Assembly (NCBI RefSeq): GCF_012276985.1
Contig: NZ_JAAXMM010000003.1
Location: 186,001-250,000, forward strand
Reading direction: 5' to 3'
DNA length: 64,000 nucleotides
Origin: Agrobacterium sp. a22-2
Lineage (GTDB): Bacteria > Pseudomonadota > Alphaproteobacteria > Rhizobiales > Rhizobiaceae
In this document: one piece after another, positions 16,289-25,556 of the stretch
How positions within the stretch are numbered: position 1 is the stretch's first letter
How the letters are laid out: each line of letters opens with the position of its first letter
The notes under the pieces: model-generated
The model's input: the letters and a program-made list of their open reading frames with translations, nothing else
Database searches by the model: none
Told to the model about the DNA's origin: nothing
Position numbers and translations under genes: made by a program

Positions 16289-17548
16289 CTAGCCTGTCTT
16301 CCTGTTGGCCGCTCTGTCCACCCAGGCCATCGTCGGGGTCACGGCGATGCCGTGGATGGTGATCGAGATCAGCACCACGAGGAACAGGGTCGCCCAGACA
16401 GTCTCGCTGTCGCTGAAATCCGCCCGGCCTGTGGCAAAGGCGAGATAATAGAACGATCCCAAGCCTCTGATCCCAAAAAAGGCGATGATGGCCTTGTGGG
16501 GTCGGGACTGCGGTCCGCCCCAGAGGCTGATCCAGCCGGCCACGGGGCGCAATATGAATACGATGGCAAGCGCTGCTCCGACAATGGGCCAGGTCAATGC
16601 GCTGACAAAGCCTCCATTGGCAAGGACGGCACCAAAGCCGACCATCAGAGCCATCTTCAGCAGACGCTCGATCTGCTCGGCAAAGGAATGCAGGTTCTCA
16701 TGGTATTCGTGGTTGCGCTCGGCCGACCGCAAGGTCAGGGCCGCGACAAATACGGCGATGAACCCATATCCATGCGCCATTTCCGTGACGCCGTAGCACA
16801 GGCAGGTGATTCCCAGGGCGACAAAGCCATCCCTCGTTTGAGCAAGTTGCGCCGTCTCCGGCAAGCGGAACGTGATCCCGCCCAGGATGCGACCCAAGAT
16901 CCAGCCGATGGCCACGCCCGAACCGATTTTCCAGACGATGTCGATCAGGAACCAGTGCGACAGGATGTCGACCGTTCCTGTTCCAGAGGCTGCCAATGCG
17001 ATGGCCAGATATACGAATGGAAAGCTCATGCCATCGTTGAGGCCGGCTTCGGAGGTCAGGGCAAATCGAACCTCGTCCTCCTCTCCTGATCCGGGCGGGC
17101 CGACCTGGACGTCGCTGGCGAGCACGGGATCGGTCGGCGCAAGAACCGCTCCCAGCAAGAGGGCCGTTGCTGCACTCAGGTTGAGGAAGCCCCATCCCAG
17201 GATCGCGACGGCGAGGATAGTCAGCGGCATGGCGATGCCCAGGAGCCGCCACGTGACCATCCAGCTGCGAAAGCCGAGCGGGCGATCCAGCTTCAGCCCC
17301 GCCCCCATCAGCGCGACGATGACAATGAATTCGGTGAGCCGTTCGGTGACATACCTGTTTTCGAGCGGATTGAAGACCGCAATATCAACGATCGGGAACC
17401 ATGCGAACATCACGCCGAGCAGGATGCAGACGATTGGCAGCGACAAAGGCAGCCTGCTCAGAACCAGGGGAAGCCACGCGGTCAGAAGAACGACGATACC
17501 GGCAACAGAGATCAGTACGATGTATGGATCCATGAGCCACATTTGCAC
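16289..17548 (-). CDS. Na+/H+ antiporter, CPA1/NhaP type
   Basis: A 419-residue membrane protein with about 12 helices, of the cation:proton antiporter 1 family, exchanging Na+ or K+ for H+ at the inner membrane. The family hallmarks are APTDPVLASDVQVGPP (about 141-156), which carries the transport Asp pair, and SEAGLNDGMSFPFVY (about 167-181), the NDG motif. A later conserved segment is FFGIRGLGSFYYL. The GTG at 17548 has AAGG upstream; ATG codons at 17542 and 17533 are alternatives. It stands alone between genes of opposite direction or different function. Confidence 0.85.
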   Translation of the reverse strand: MQMWLMDPYIVLISVAGIVVLLTAWLPLVLSRLPLSLPIVCILLGVMFAWFPIVDIAVFNPLENRYVTERLTEFIVIVALMGAGLKLDRPLGFRSWMVTWRLLGIAMPLTILAVAILGWGFLNLSAATALLLGAVLAPTDPVLASDVQVGPPGSGEEDEVRFALTSEAGLNDGMSFPFVYLAIALAASGTGTVDILSHWFLIDIVWKIGSGVAIGWILGRILGGITFRLPETAQLAQTRDGFVALGITCLCYGVTEMAHGYGFIAVFVAALTLRSAERNHEYHENLHSFAEQIERLLKMALMVGFGAVLANGGFVSALTWPIVGAALAIVFILRPVAGWISLWGGPQSRPHKAIIAFFGIRGLGSFYYLAFATGRADFSDSETVWATLFLVVLISITIHGIAVTPTMAWVDRAANRKTG

Positions 17549-17698
17549 TAGAGAGCCTTCAAGGCAAACCTTTCGGGCGGCGATCTCCGGAGCTTCTGTA
17601 CAACGGTTGTGTGAAGCCTTGTTCCAAGAGCCGGTGCCGTTATCCCATTGTGACGGGCCTCGGTCAGTCTGACAGGCCGTCCTCGCGGTGCCGGCGCG

Positions 17699-18097
17699 TC
17701 ACGCGGCGGCGATGGCCTCGATTTCCAGAAGCCAGGCGGGATCGTATACATCCGTCACGATGGTCGACAGGGCCGGCGCCCGCTCGCCCATGATCTCCCA
17801 GCGTACCTTGGCATTGAGGTCGCGGTCTTCGTAGCGCTTCAGGAAAACCGTGACCTTGACGAGGTTGTCTAGGCTCATACCGGCGGCCACCAGCTGCGCC
17901 TCGAGATTGCCCCAGGCAAGTCGCGCCTGGTCCTCGAAATTGCCGGGCACATCGCCGTCTTTGGTTGCCGGGATCTGGCCACTGATAAACAGCAGGCGCT
18001 GGTGACCGCTGATCTCCATCGCCTGGGAGTAGCGCCGCGCCGCGGTCTGAGGCGCATTTTCGGCGTTGATAGCTGTCAGCTTCAGCCCTGCCGTCAT
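17699..18097 (-). CDS. RidA/YjgF-family protein
   Basis: A 132-residue RidA-fold protein, the standard length. Such proteins hydrolyse reactive enamines/imines released from amino acids by PLP enzymes. The ATG at 18097 overlaps the ATPase stop by 4 bp and has GGGGAG upstream. Motifs include FISGQIPATKDGDVPG (about 38-53) and the C-terminal AWLLEIEAIAA, where family members typically have LIEIEA. The usual substrate-contacting Arg of the RVEIE-type RidA proteins is not obvious here, so it may be a divergent member. It is the last gene of the peptide-import operon, which suggests a role in detoxifying intermediates from the imported compound. Confidence 0.8.
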   Translation of the reverse strand: MTAGLKLTAINAENAPQTAARRYSQAMEISGHQRLLFISGQIPATKDGDVPGNFEDQARLAWGNLEAQLVAAGMSLDNLVKVTVFLKRYEDRDLNAKVRWEIMGERAPALSTIVTDVYDPAWLLEIEAIAAA

Positions 18098-19107
18098 GGT
18101 CTGCTCCCCGTATCTGTTGTCTGGTCCCGGCCGCCGGCGCGGACAAAACAGGCGGCCATGCGCCCTTCGCCGGTGGCCACCAGCGGCGGCGGTGCCTGCC
18201 GGCAGAGATCCTGCACCAGGGGGCAGCGGGTTGAAAAGGCGCAACCCCTTGGCGGGTTCGCCGGGCTCGGCAGGTCGCCCGTCAGCACGATGCGCTGCCG
18301 CTTGCGCTGGGCGATCGGATCAGGCAGCGGTACCGCCGACATCAGCGCCTCGGTATAGGGATGTACCGGACTGGCGAAGATCGCATCCGTCGGCCCGGTT
18401 TCCACCAGCCGGCCCAGATACATGACAGCCACCCGATCGGCAAAATGACGCACGACGGACAAGTCATGGCTGATGAACAGGTAGGACAGGCCGAATTGCC
18501 GCTGCAGTTCCAGCAACAGATTGAGGATCTGCGAGCGGATCGACACGTCGAGCGCCGAGACCGGCTCGTCGAGGATCAGCAGCTTGGGCTTCAAGGCGAG
18601 TGCCCGGGCGATGACGATACGCTGGCGCTGGCCGCCGGAAAAGGCATTCGGCTGGCGGCCGGCATGCTGCGGATGCAGCCCCACCAGCGCCAGCAGTTCG
18701 GCAACGCGCTCGGCGCGCGATTTCGCATCGCCGACGCCGTGGATCGCCAGGGGCTCGGCGATACTGTCACCCACCGTCATCTTCGGATTGAGTGCCGCCA
18801 CCGGGTCCTGGAACACGGTCTGGATATCACGCGACAGGCGGATGCGGGTTTCCCGCTCGCCATGGAACACCGCACGACCCTCGAAGGCGATGGTGCCGCT
18901 GGTCGGCTTCTGCATGCCAAGAATGGCGGCACCCAGCGTGGACTTGCCGCAGCCGGATTCACCCACCAGCGCCACGCTTTCGCCCATGCCGATGTCGAGA
19001 TCGATGCCGTCGACCGCCTTCACATATTGCACGTTGCGTCCGAGAAAATCGCCGCGAACCGGGAAGTGCACCTTCAGGTCGCGAACCGTCAGCAGGGGCG
19101 CGTTCAT
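18094..19107 (-). CDS. Dipeptide/oligopeptide ABC transporter ATPase (DppF/OppF-like)
   Basis: A 337-residue ATPase starting at the ATG at 19107, which overlaps the previous stop by 4 bp. It has Walker [10 protein letters not shown], signature FSGGQRQR, Walker B LLILDEPVSALD and the H-loop ISHDLSV, plus the C-terminal oligopeptide-type extension with the cysteine cluster CAFSTRCPLVQDLC. This cluster marks OppD/OppF/DppD/DppF ATPases. It pairs with the DppD-like gene upstream to energise the two permeases of the operon. Confidence 0.9.
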   Translation of the reverse strand: MNAPLLTVRDLKVHFPVRGDFLGRNVQYVKAVDGIDLDIGMGESVALVGESGCGKSTLGAAILGMQKPTSGTIAFEGRAVFHGERETRIRLSRDIQTVFQDPVAALNPKMTVGDSIAEPLAIHGVGDAKSRAERVAELLALVGLHPQHAGRQPNAFSGGQRQRIVIARALALKPKLLILDEPVSALDVSIRSQILNLLLELQRQFGLSYLFISHDLSVVRHFADRVAVMYLGRLVETGPTDAIFASPVHPYTEALMSAVPLPDPIAQRKRQRIVLTGDLPSPANPPRGCAFSTRCPLVQDLCRQAPPPLVATGEGRMAACFVRAGGRDQTTDTGSRP

Positions 19108-20078
19108 GCCAGTTCCTCCACCCTGTCGCGATGCCAGCATGCGGCGCTGCCCAGATCAGCTCGCGGTGCAAGATCGGGCTGACGCGCCCGGCAAATATGG
19201 GAGACCAGCGGACAGCGCGGATTGAACCGGCAACCAACGGGCCAGTCGCCGATATCCGGCACCGTGCCCTCGATAACAGGCAGAATGGTCTTCGGCCGCC
19301 CATCGAGGCGCGGAATGGTGGACAGTAGCAGCCTTGTATAGGGGTGTTCCTGGCGGGCGAAAATCGCCTCGACCGGCGCCTGCTCGATGATCCGGCCGGA
19401 ATACATCACTGCCACCCGGTCGGCCATGTCGGCCACTACGCCCATGTCGTGGGTGATCAGGAGGATCGCGGTTCCGGTTTCCTCGCGTAGCCGCTTCATC
19501 AGTTCGAGAATCTGTGCCTGGATCGTGACGTCGAGTGCCGTGGTCGGCTCGTCGGCGATCAGAAGCTTCGGCCGACAGATCAGCGCCATGGCGATCATGG
19601 CGCGCTGGCACATGCCGCCGGACAGCTCGAACGGGTGCTGGCGGTAGCGCATCTGCGGCTCGGGAATGCCGACCTCCTCCAGCATGGCGATGGCAGCGGA
19701 TTTCGCCTTCTCGGCCGAGACGCCGCGATGCACGATCAGCGTTTCCTCGATCTGCCGGCCGATCGGCATCAGCGGATTGAGCGAGGCCACCGGCTCCTGG
19801 AAGATCATCGCCAGTTCCTCGCCGCGCAGCCGGCGACGCTGCTCCTCGGTAATGGCCCTCAGATCGGTGTCGCCCAGCATGACGCGGCCGCCCTCGACCT
19901 TCGCCACCCTGGGCAGCAGGCCCATGATGGCAAAGGCCGTCATCGACTTGCCGCAGCCGGATTCGCCGACGACCGACAGGATTTCGCCCTCGTCCACATG
20001 GAGCGACACGCCGTCCACCACCGTCTGGCCACGGATCGCCACCGTCAGGTCGGAAACCGCAAGCACCGGTTTGGTCAT
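19104..20078 (-). CDS. Dipeptide/oligopeptide ABC transporter ATPase (DppD/OppD-like)
   Basis: A 324-residue ATPase starting at the ATG at 20078 (the longer open frame upstream is a shadow of ggt). Walker [10 protein letters not shown] (the final Ser/Thr is replaced by Met, though the essential Lys-Ser pair is kept), signature LSGGMCQR, Walker [13 protein letters not shown] and H-loop ITHDMGV are present. The C-terminal [14 protein letters not shown] cluster is typical of peptide importers. It overlaps ggt by 4 bp upstream and the DppF-like gene by 4 bp downstream. Confidence 0.9.
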   Translation of the reverse strand: MTKPVLAVSDLTVAIRGQTVVDGVSLHVDEGEILSVVGESGCGKSMTAFAIMGLLPRVAKVEGGRVMLGDTDLRAITEEQRRRLRGEELAMIFQEPVASLNPLMPIGRQIEETLIVHRGVSAEKAKSAAIAMLEEVGIPEPQMRYRQHPFELSGGMCQRAMIAMALICRPKLLIADEPTTALDVTIQAQILELMKRLREETGTAILLITHDMGVVADMADRVAVMYSGRIIEQAPVEAIFARQEHPYTRLLLSTIPRLDGRPKTILPVIEGTVPDIGDWPVGCRFNPRCPLVSHICRARQPDLAPRADLGSAACWHRDRVEELA

Positions 20079-21616
20079 TCGACCTCCCGGCCGACGGCGG
20101 CCCAGGGGTGGTTCGGATGGGCCATGCCGACAAAGGCCTCGCCATCGCGCATCACGGCGGAGGGAATGGCGAAATTGACCGGATAGAGCGTGTCGTCGAC
20201 GATCTCGACCGGAAATTCCGTGGAAAGCAGGGTGGTGACATCGGGTCGGGCGCGGCGATCCACATGGATCGTCACGCCGCTGGCATCGATGCGCGGGCTG
20301 GTAAAGGCCTCCTCCAGCGACAGGCCGTAGCCGGCGATATAGGAAAGGAGCTGCACCAGCGACGGCATGATCTGCCGCCCGCCGGCCGCCCCCAGCGCCA
20401 GAACCGGCCTTCCGTCGCGCGAGGCGATGATCGGGCACATGTTGGCGAGCGGCCGCACATCAGGCGCAATCGAATTTGGCTGGCCCGGACGCGGATCGAA
20501 CCACATCACGCCATTGTTCATCAGGAAGCTGGTCTGCGGCAGCACCACCTTGGAGCCGAAGCGCGACAGCAGCGTGTTGGTCAGCGAGACCATGGTGCCG
20601 GAGCCGTCCACCACGCTGACATGGGTGGTGCAGCTGCCCGGCCCGGCATGGCCGAGCGCGCGCAGCCGATGTTCCGAGGCCCGACGGATGGCGCGGGCGA
20701 AGGCAAGTGCTGCCTGTGCCGACAGCGGGCCATCGGTCGGCAGGGTCTTGTCCAGTTCCATCAGCGCCTCGACCATGGTCGGGCCGCCCGACAGACCGCC
20801 CATGGCGTGGACCTGAAGCCCGCGATAGGAAAGTTCCAGCGGATCGATCCAGCGCGGCATGTAGGTGGCGAGGTCCCGCGCATCGATGCGCGACCCGCCG
20901 GCCGCCAGGTCGGCCACCAGTTTCGCAGCGATCTCGCCCTCGTAGAAATCGCGGGCGCCGGCTTTGGCCAGCCGCTCCAGTGTCTCGGCCTTGGCCGGCA
21001 TGGGCAGGAACTGCTCGACGCCGCGCTCCGGTGCCCTCGGCGCGCGGCCTTCCTTGAGGAAGATCGCGGCCGAGGCCGGGTAGCGAGCCAGGCCCGCCGC
21101 ATCGATGGCCAGCGCCAGCACGGTGAACCAATCGACCACTAGCCCCTTGCGGGCGTGCTCGATGGCCGGCTGCAGGGCCTCTTCGAAAGAGATAGTGCCG
21201 TGGCGGGCAAGCGCCTCGGAGAGGCCGGCAATCGTGCCGGGCACGCAGATCGAGCCATAGCCGATCAAGTTGTTGTCGTCCTTCACAGAGGGCCAGTCGA
21301 ACCAGTCGCCGTCGCGACCCTCCGCCAGGGGATAATCGGCCGGGTCGAGATTACGCGGCGACATGACGTTGAAGTCCAGCGCCTCGACCACGCCGGTCGC
21401 GCCATCGGCCCGCAGCATGAAGCCGCCGCCGCCGATGCCGGATAGCCAGGGCTCGACGACCGACAGCACCAGGGTGGTGACGACAGCCGCATCCACGGCA
21501 TTGCCGCCGCGCGACAGCGCCGCTGCTCCCGCATCGGCCGCCAGCTTGTTCTGGCAGGCAACAAGCCCGTGGCGGCTGCGGACCTCGCCTTTCCTGACCG
21601 TCCAGCTCTCGTTCAT
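20075..21616 (-). CDS. ggt: Gamma-glutamyltransferase family protein
   Basis: A 513-residue member of the Ntn-hydrolase gamma-glutamyltransferase family. The maturation site TTHVSVVDGSG (about residue 330) gives the catalytic Thr, and NTLLSRFGSKV and ALGAAGGRQIMPS match conserved substrate-site regions. Family members are made as one chain and cut just before this Thr. Unlike E. coli Ggt there is no signal peptide, so a cytoplasmic enzyme acting on imported peptides is suggested. It overlaps the deacetylase gene by 4 bp upstream and the DppD-like gene by 4 bp downstream. Other members of this family act on cephalosporins or acyl amides, so the exact bond is uncertain. Confidence 0.85.
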   Translation of the reverse strand: MNESWTVRKGEVRSRHGLVACQNKLAADAGAAALSRGGNAVDAAVVTTLVLSVVEPWLSGIGGGGFMLRADGATGVVEALDFNVMSPRNLDPADYPLAEGRDGDWFDWPSVKDDNNLIGYGSICVPGTIAGLSEALARHGTISFEEALQPAIEHARKGLVVDWFTVLALAIDAAGLARYPASAAIFLKEGRAPRAPERGVEQFLPMPAKAETLERLAKAGARDFYEGEIAAKLVADLAAGGSRIDARDLATYMPRWIDPLELSYRGLQVHAMGGLSGGPTMVEALMELDKTLPTDGPLSAQAALAFARAIRRASEHRLRALGHAGPGSCTTHVSVVDGSGTMVSLTNTLLSRFGSKVVLPQTSFLMNNGVMWFDPRPGQPNSIAPDVRPLANMCPIIASRDGRPVLALGAAGGRQIMPSLVQLLSYIAGYGLSLEEAFTSPRIDASGVTIHVDRRARPDVTTLLSTEFPVEIVDDTLYPVNFAIPSAVMRDGEAFVGMAHPNHPWAAVGREVE

Positions 21617-22533
21617 GCGGATTTTCCGAAACGCCTGGGGCCGATGGCGGCGGGGATGGACGCCTCCACCGCGAAACGGTCCCTGTTGGCGGAGGCGACG
21701 AAATGCGTCGCGATCTCGTGGCCGGTCGCGACCCAGGCGGTCGACTCGGTGGCGATCTCCGACAGGAGGTCGTCCAGCAGGGCGATGCGCTGGGCGCGGC
21801 CTGAAATCCAGTCATGCACCGTCAGCGTGAAGAGGCCGCCGAAGCGATGGAGGGCGCGCCATTCCGCGATCCAGTCGGCCAGAACCATCCGGCCCGATTG
21901 CATCGGGAAACGGTCGCGCCCGCCGCCCTCGAACTTGAAGAAGATGGCGTCGTCGACGGCCCATTGCACCGGGATCTCCGGCACGCCGGCGATCTCGTAA
22001 GGGTGGTCGAAGCCCGACAGGGAGGAATCGTAGAGCAGGCCGAGCCGCTTGATTTCGCTGAGCATATGCGGCGTCAGTTCCCAGGCCGGCGAGCGGAAAC
22101 CGGTCGGCCGGATGCCCGTCTGCCTGTCGAACAGTTCCAGGCTCGCCTCAAGGGCGCCGGTGAATTCCGCATCGGAGACTTCCGAGACGATCTCGTGGAA
22201 ATAGCCGTGCAGGCCGATCTCGTGGCCGGCCTCGACGATCGCCGGCAGGATCTCCGGGTTCTGTTCCGCGACATAGCCGGGCACGTAGAAGCTGGCCTTG
22301 CGGTCATGGCGGGCAAACAGCTCGATCAGCCGGTAGAGCCCGGTTCGCGGGCCGAAATTGCGGATCTCCAGATGGGCAAGCCGGCTGGGCGCCTCGTCGC
22401 CGAGCGACCAGAGCAGCGGCGAGTCCGCATCGACATCGACGGACAGCAGCACGGCCGAGGTCTTGCCTTCAGGCCATTCATAGGCGCTCCAGGGCGATTT
22501 CGGCGCGGCGGGATCGGGCTTCGGCTGGGCCAT
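21613..22533 (-). CDS. Polysaccharide deacetylase-fold (NodB/PuuE-like) hydrolase
   Basis: A 306-residue protein of the carbohydrate esterase 4 fold, in the subgroup that includes PuuE-type allantoinases and HP0310-like peptidoglycan deacetylases. Motif 1 is SVDVDAD, motif 2 the metal-binding HGYFHE (H-x3-H), motif 3 FRSPAWELT, and motif 5 LTVHDWISGRAQR. The ATG at 22533 has GGAG 9 nt upstream; the ATG at 22539 is too close to it. It is in the peptide-import operon, between an SDR gene and ggt, so an amide or acyl bond of the imported compound is a likelier target than polysaccharide. Confidence 0.8.
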   Translation of the reverse strand: MAQPKPDPAAPKSPWSAYEWPEGKTSAVLLSVDVDADSPLLWSLGDEAPSRLAHLEIRNFGPRTGLYRLIELFARHDRKASFYVPGYVAEQNPEILPAIVEAGHEIGLHGYFHEIVSEVSDAEFTGALEASLELFDRQTGIRPTGFRSPAWELTPHMLSEIKRLGLLYDSSLSGFDHPYEIAGVPEIPVQWAVDDAIFFKFEGGGRDRFPMQSGRMVLADWIAEWRALHRFGGLFTLTVHDWISGRAQRIALLDDLLSEIATESTAWVATGHEIATHFVASANRDRFAVEASIPAAIGPRRFGKSA

Positions 22534-22555
22534 GGTCATGCTCTCCAGTTCTGCC

Positions 22556-23341
22556 TCAAAGGGCGCTCTTCTTGGCCTGGAACACGGCCAACGAGCCGAT
22601 GGAATTGCCGCCATCGACCGTCAGGGTCGCTCCGGTCACATAGGATGCGGCCGAGGATGCGAGGTAGAGTGCTGCCTGGGCGACATCCGCCATGCTGGAG
22701 GAGCGGCCGAGCGGGATGGTGGAAATGACCGTCTCGACATGTTCGTCGGGCAGGGCGCTCACCTCGCTGCCGGCGATGAAGCCGGGCTCCAGCGCGTTGA
22801 CGCGGATGCCATATTCGGCAAGTTCGATGGCAAAACCTTTGGTCAGCCGGTCCAGCGCCGTCTTGGAGACGCAGTAGGGCACGACCGTGCGGCGCATCTT
22901 GCGGGCGGCGCCCGAGGAGATGTTGATGATCGAGCCGGCGACACCCCTGTCGATCATCTGCCGGGCGAACAGCTTGGACAGCAGGAAGGGTGCCCGCAGA
23001 TTGACGCCCATGATCGTGTCGAAATCCTCGATGCCGATGTCGAGCAGGAAGCCTGAAGGGTAGATGCCGGCATTGTTGACCAGAACGTCGGGTGCGCCCC
23101 ATGTGGCGGCGATTTCACTGGCAAAGCGCTCCATGTCGGCGGCGTCGGTCAGGTCGGCGACGATGGTCAGCGGGTTGCCGCCCAGTGTTTCGGCCGCAGC
23201 GATCAGCGCGTCGCTGCGGCGGTCGGTCAGGCAGAGCTCGGCGCCGGCCTCGGCAAAGCCCTTGGCGATCCAGCCGCCGATAATGCCGCAGGCGCCGGTG
23301 ACGATGACGCGCTTGCCCTTGAATTCATCCGCGAAATTCAT
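22556..23341 (-). CDS. Short-chain dehydrogenase/reductase in the peptide-import operon
   Basis: A 261-residue classical SDR with TGACGIIGGWIAK at the cofactor loop (about 15-27; glycine spacing differs slightly from TGxxxGIG), NNAGIYP (about 90), the catalytic Ser in NISSGAA, and YCVSK with the catalytic Tyr and Lys. Ser-Tyr-Lys are all present. It predicts oxidation or reduction of a hydroxyl/carbonyl compound with NAD(P). Located 8 bp after the DppC-like permease gene and 22 bp before the deacetylase gene, it belongs to the same operon. Confidence 0.85.
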   Translation of the reverse strand: MNFADEFKGKRVIVTGACGIIGGWIAKGFAEAGAELCLTDRRSDALIAAAETLGGNPLTIVADLTDAADMERFASEIAATWGAPDVLVNNAGIYPSGFLLDIGIEDFDTIMGVNLRAPFLLSKLFARQMIDRGVAGSIINISSGAARKMRRTVVPYCVSKTALDRLTKGFAIELAEYGIRVNALEPGFIAGSEVSALPDEHVETVISTIPLGRSSSMADVAQAALYLASSAASYVTGATLTVDGGNSIGSLAVFQAKKSAL

Positions 23342-23349
23342 GTCTAGAA

Positions 23350-24213
23350 CTACCTTGCTTTCGGATCGAGGCGGTCACGCACGTAATCGCCGATGAGGTT
23401 GATGGACAGGACCAGCAGGAACAGCGCCAGTCCGGGAAAGGTCGCGATCCACCAGGCGGTGGCGACATAGTTGCGGCCGGTAGACAGCATCGCCCCCCAG
23501 CTGGCCATGGGCGGCTGCACGCCGAGCCCGAGGAAGGAAAGGCCGGCCTCGAATAGCACCATCAGCCCGAATTCGAGCGTGGCGACGACGACCAGCGAGC
23601 CGGCTATGTTGGGCAGGATGTGGCGGCCGAGCAGGCGCGGCCAGCCGGCGCCCATGAAGCGGGCAAGCCGGACATAGGGCATGTTGGCCACCGACAGCGT
23701 CTGGCCATAGGCGACGCGGGCGTAGCGTGGCCAGCGGGTCAGCGCCAGCACGATGACGACATTGACGAGGCCGGGACCGAGCACGGCAACGGTGATGATG
23801 GCAAACAGGATGGCCGGCACCGACAGCACGATATCGACGAGCCGCATGATCAGCACCTCGATCCAGCCGCGATAGAAGGCGGCGACCATACCGAGCGCGC
23901 TGCCGACAATGCCGGACAGGATGACGGAGGAGAACGCCACCAGCAGCGACACCCTGGCGCCATGGATCAGCCTCGACAGCACATCGCGCCCAAGTTCGTC
24001 GGAACCCAGCAGATAGGTGATGCCGCGCGAAACCGTGCCCGGCGCCTTCAACCGCGCCAACAGGTTCTGCGTGTCGGGATCGACCGGCGCGACCAGCGGT
24101 GCGGCCAGCGCCAGCAGCACCATGGTGGCGACGATGGCGGCGAAGGGGATGACGTTCCAGGGGATGGTCCGTTTCGAAACGGCCCTGGGCTTGGCGGCGA
24201 TCGGCTGGCTCAT
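23350..24213 (-). CDS. Dipeptide/oligopeptide ABC transporter permease (DppC-like)
   Basis: A 287-residue permease with a long N-terminal segment ahead of the first helix (about 25-45) and five or six helices. LLGSDELGRDVLSRLIHGARVSL (shown as LGSDELGRDVLSRLIHG) is the DppC/OppC signature, and the EAA loop lies near PYVRLARFMGAGWPRLLGRH. It overlaps the DppB-like gene by 4 bp and precedes the SDR gene by 8 bp. Confidence 0.9.
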   Translation of the reverse strand: MSQPIAAKPRAVSKRTIPWNVIPFAAIVATMVLLALAAPLVAPVDPDTQNLLARLKAPGTVSRGITYLLGSDELGRDVLSRLIHGARVSLLVAFSSVILSGIVGSALGMVAAFYRGWIEVLIMRLVDIVLSVPAILFAIITVAVLGPGLVNVVIVLALTRWPRYARVAYGQTLSVANMPYVRLARFMGAGWPRLLGRHILPNIAGSLVVVATLEFGLMVLFEAGLSFLGLGVQPPMASWGAMLSTGRNYVATAWWIATFPGLALFLLVLSINLIGDYVRDRLDPKAR

Positions 24214-25139
24214 TGGCTGGCGCCTCCGACGCGGATTCGCGGATCGATCAGGCTGTAGAGCAGGTCGGCCGTCAGATTGAGACAGATGGCTGTCGTGGCG
24301 CCCATCAGCACGACGCCCTGGACCACAAGGAAATCCCGCGCGGTGATTGCCTGCATGGTGAGCTGGCCGAGGCCCGGCCAGGCGAAGACGGTCTCGACGA
24401 TGACGGCGCCGGCCAGAAGGTTGGCGATTTCCAGAGCCGCGACCGTGACGACAGGAATGGAGGCGTTACGCAGGAGGTGGCGCGTGACGATGCGGGCCAT
24501 AGGCAGGCCCTTGGCGTGGCCGGTGCGGATGTAGTCCTTTTCAAGCTCGTCCAGCACCGCAGTCCGTGCGACGCGGGCAAAGGTCGCCATGGACAAGAGG
24601 CCAAGCGCGATCGACGGCATGACGATGCTGGCTGCCTCCCGCGCCCCCGATGGCGGCGCCCAGCCGAGCCAGACGCCGAACACCATGATCATCAGGATGG
24701 CGCTCCAGAAGGTCGGCATGGACTGGCCGGCCAGAACCAGTCCGGTGAGCAGCTTGGCCACGGGCCTGCCGCGCCGGATGGCCAGCGTGATGCCGATCGG
24801 GATGCCGAAGCCGAAGGCCACGGTGAGCGCGCCGCCGGCCAGCATCAGCGTATAGGGCAGGCGGCTCCAGATCAGTTCGCCGACCGGAACGTTCTGCACA
24901 TAGCTGCGGCCGAGATCGAAGCGCACGAGGTTCCAGATGAATTCCAGATATTGCACCAGCAGCGGCCGGTCGAAGCCGAGCGCCACGCGCAGCGCATCGA
25001 TATCCGCCTGCGTCGCATTCTGCGGCACCAGCAGCAGCGTCGGATCGCCCGCCAGCCGCTGCAGGAAGAAGATCAGCGTCATCACGCCGAAGATGGCGAT
25101 GATGGCCTGACATACCCGCTGAATGAAAAAGGATGACAC
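24210..25139 (-). CDS. Dipeptide/oligopeptide ABC transporter permease (DppB-like)
   Basis: A 309-residue permease of the DppB/OppB type with about six helices. Family landmarks include the N-terminal helix with GVMTLIFFLQRLAGDP, an EAA loop near EKDYIRTGHAKGLPMARI and VIVETVFAWPGLGQL near the end. The gene follows the substrate-binding-protein gene by 417 bp, a gap that holds intergenic repeats, and is coupled to the DppC-like gene by a 4-bp overlap. Confidence 0.9.
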   Translation of the reverse strand: MSSFFIQRVCQAIIAIFGVMTLIFFLQRLAGDPTLLLVPQNATQADIDALRVALGFDRPLLVQYLEFIWNLVRFDLGRSYVQNVPVGELIWSRLPYTLMLAGGALTVAFGFGIPIGITLAIRRGRPVAKLLTGLVLAGQSMPTFWSAILMIMVFGVWLGWAPPSGAREAASIVMPSIALGLLSMATFARVARTAVLDELEKDYIRTGHAKGLPMARIVTRHLLRNASIPVVTVAALEIANLLAGAVIVETVFAWPGLGQLTMQAITARDFLVVQGVVLMGATTAICLNLTADLLYSLIDPRIRVGGASQ

Positions 25140-25340
25140 GATGCGCGTTCCGTAATGAAGGGATTTCGAGGCGGCCCGGAAGCCGCCTTCAGTGGTTTAG
25201 CTGGCTGGCGGGGAGGGTGTTCCAGCCGTGGTAGACGATATTTGGCGATTTGCCTGTGGTTCACCCACCCCCTGCCTTCCTTCGATTACATCGAAGCACA
25301 GGCATCTCCATTGCAAAGGGAGGGCTAACGCATATGAAAA

Positions 25341-25506
25341 AGACCTCTCCCCAACCCCTCCCCACAAGGGGAGGGCTTAACCCAGCCGCAGCCTCTGTGG
25401 AAAAGGCGAGCGGTGTCCGCGAGTTTTCTCCCCCCTTGTGGGGGATATGGCCGGCAGGCCAGAGAGGGCCTTGATCTCACGCGCCATACCCCATCCGACA
25501 ATGGGG
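25341..25506. repeat. Palindromic intergenic repeat cluster between binding protein and permease genes
   Basis: The 417-bp gap (25140-25556) has no gene. It holds three hairpins: CCCTCCCC-ACAA-GGGGAGGG (about 25354-25375), a second C/G-rich one near 25427-25445 (TCCCCCC/GGGGGA around CTTGT), and CCCCAT-CCGACA-ATGGGG (25489-25506). The pattern CCTCTCCCCAACCCCTCCCCACAAGGGG, partly quoted here, is a common rhizobial intergenic repeat style. The hairpins could reduce expression of the downstream permease genes relative to the binding protein. Confidence 0.6.
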
Positions 25507-25556
25507 AAAGGGCTCAACCTCGCACTCAAGTCCAGCATGACGGAAATTGCAGTTCG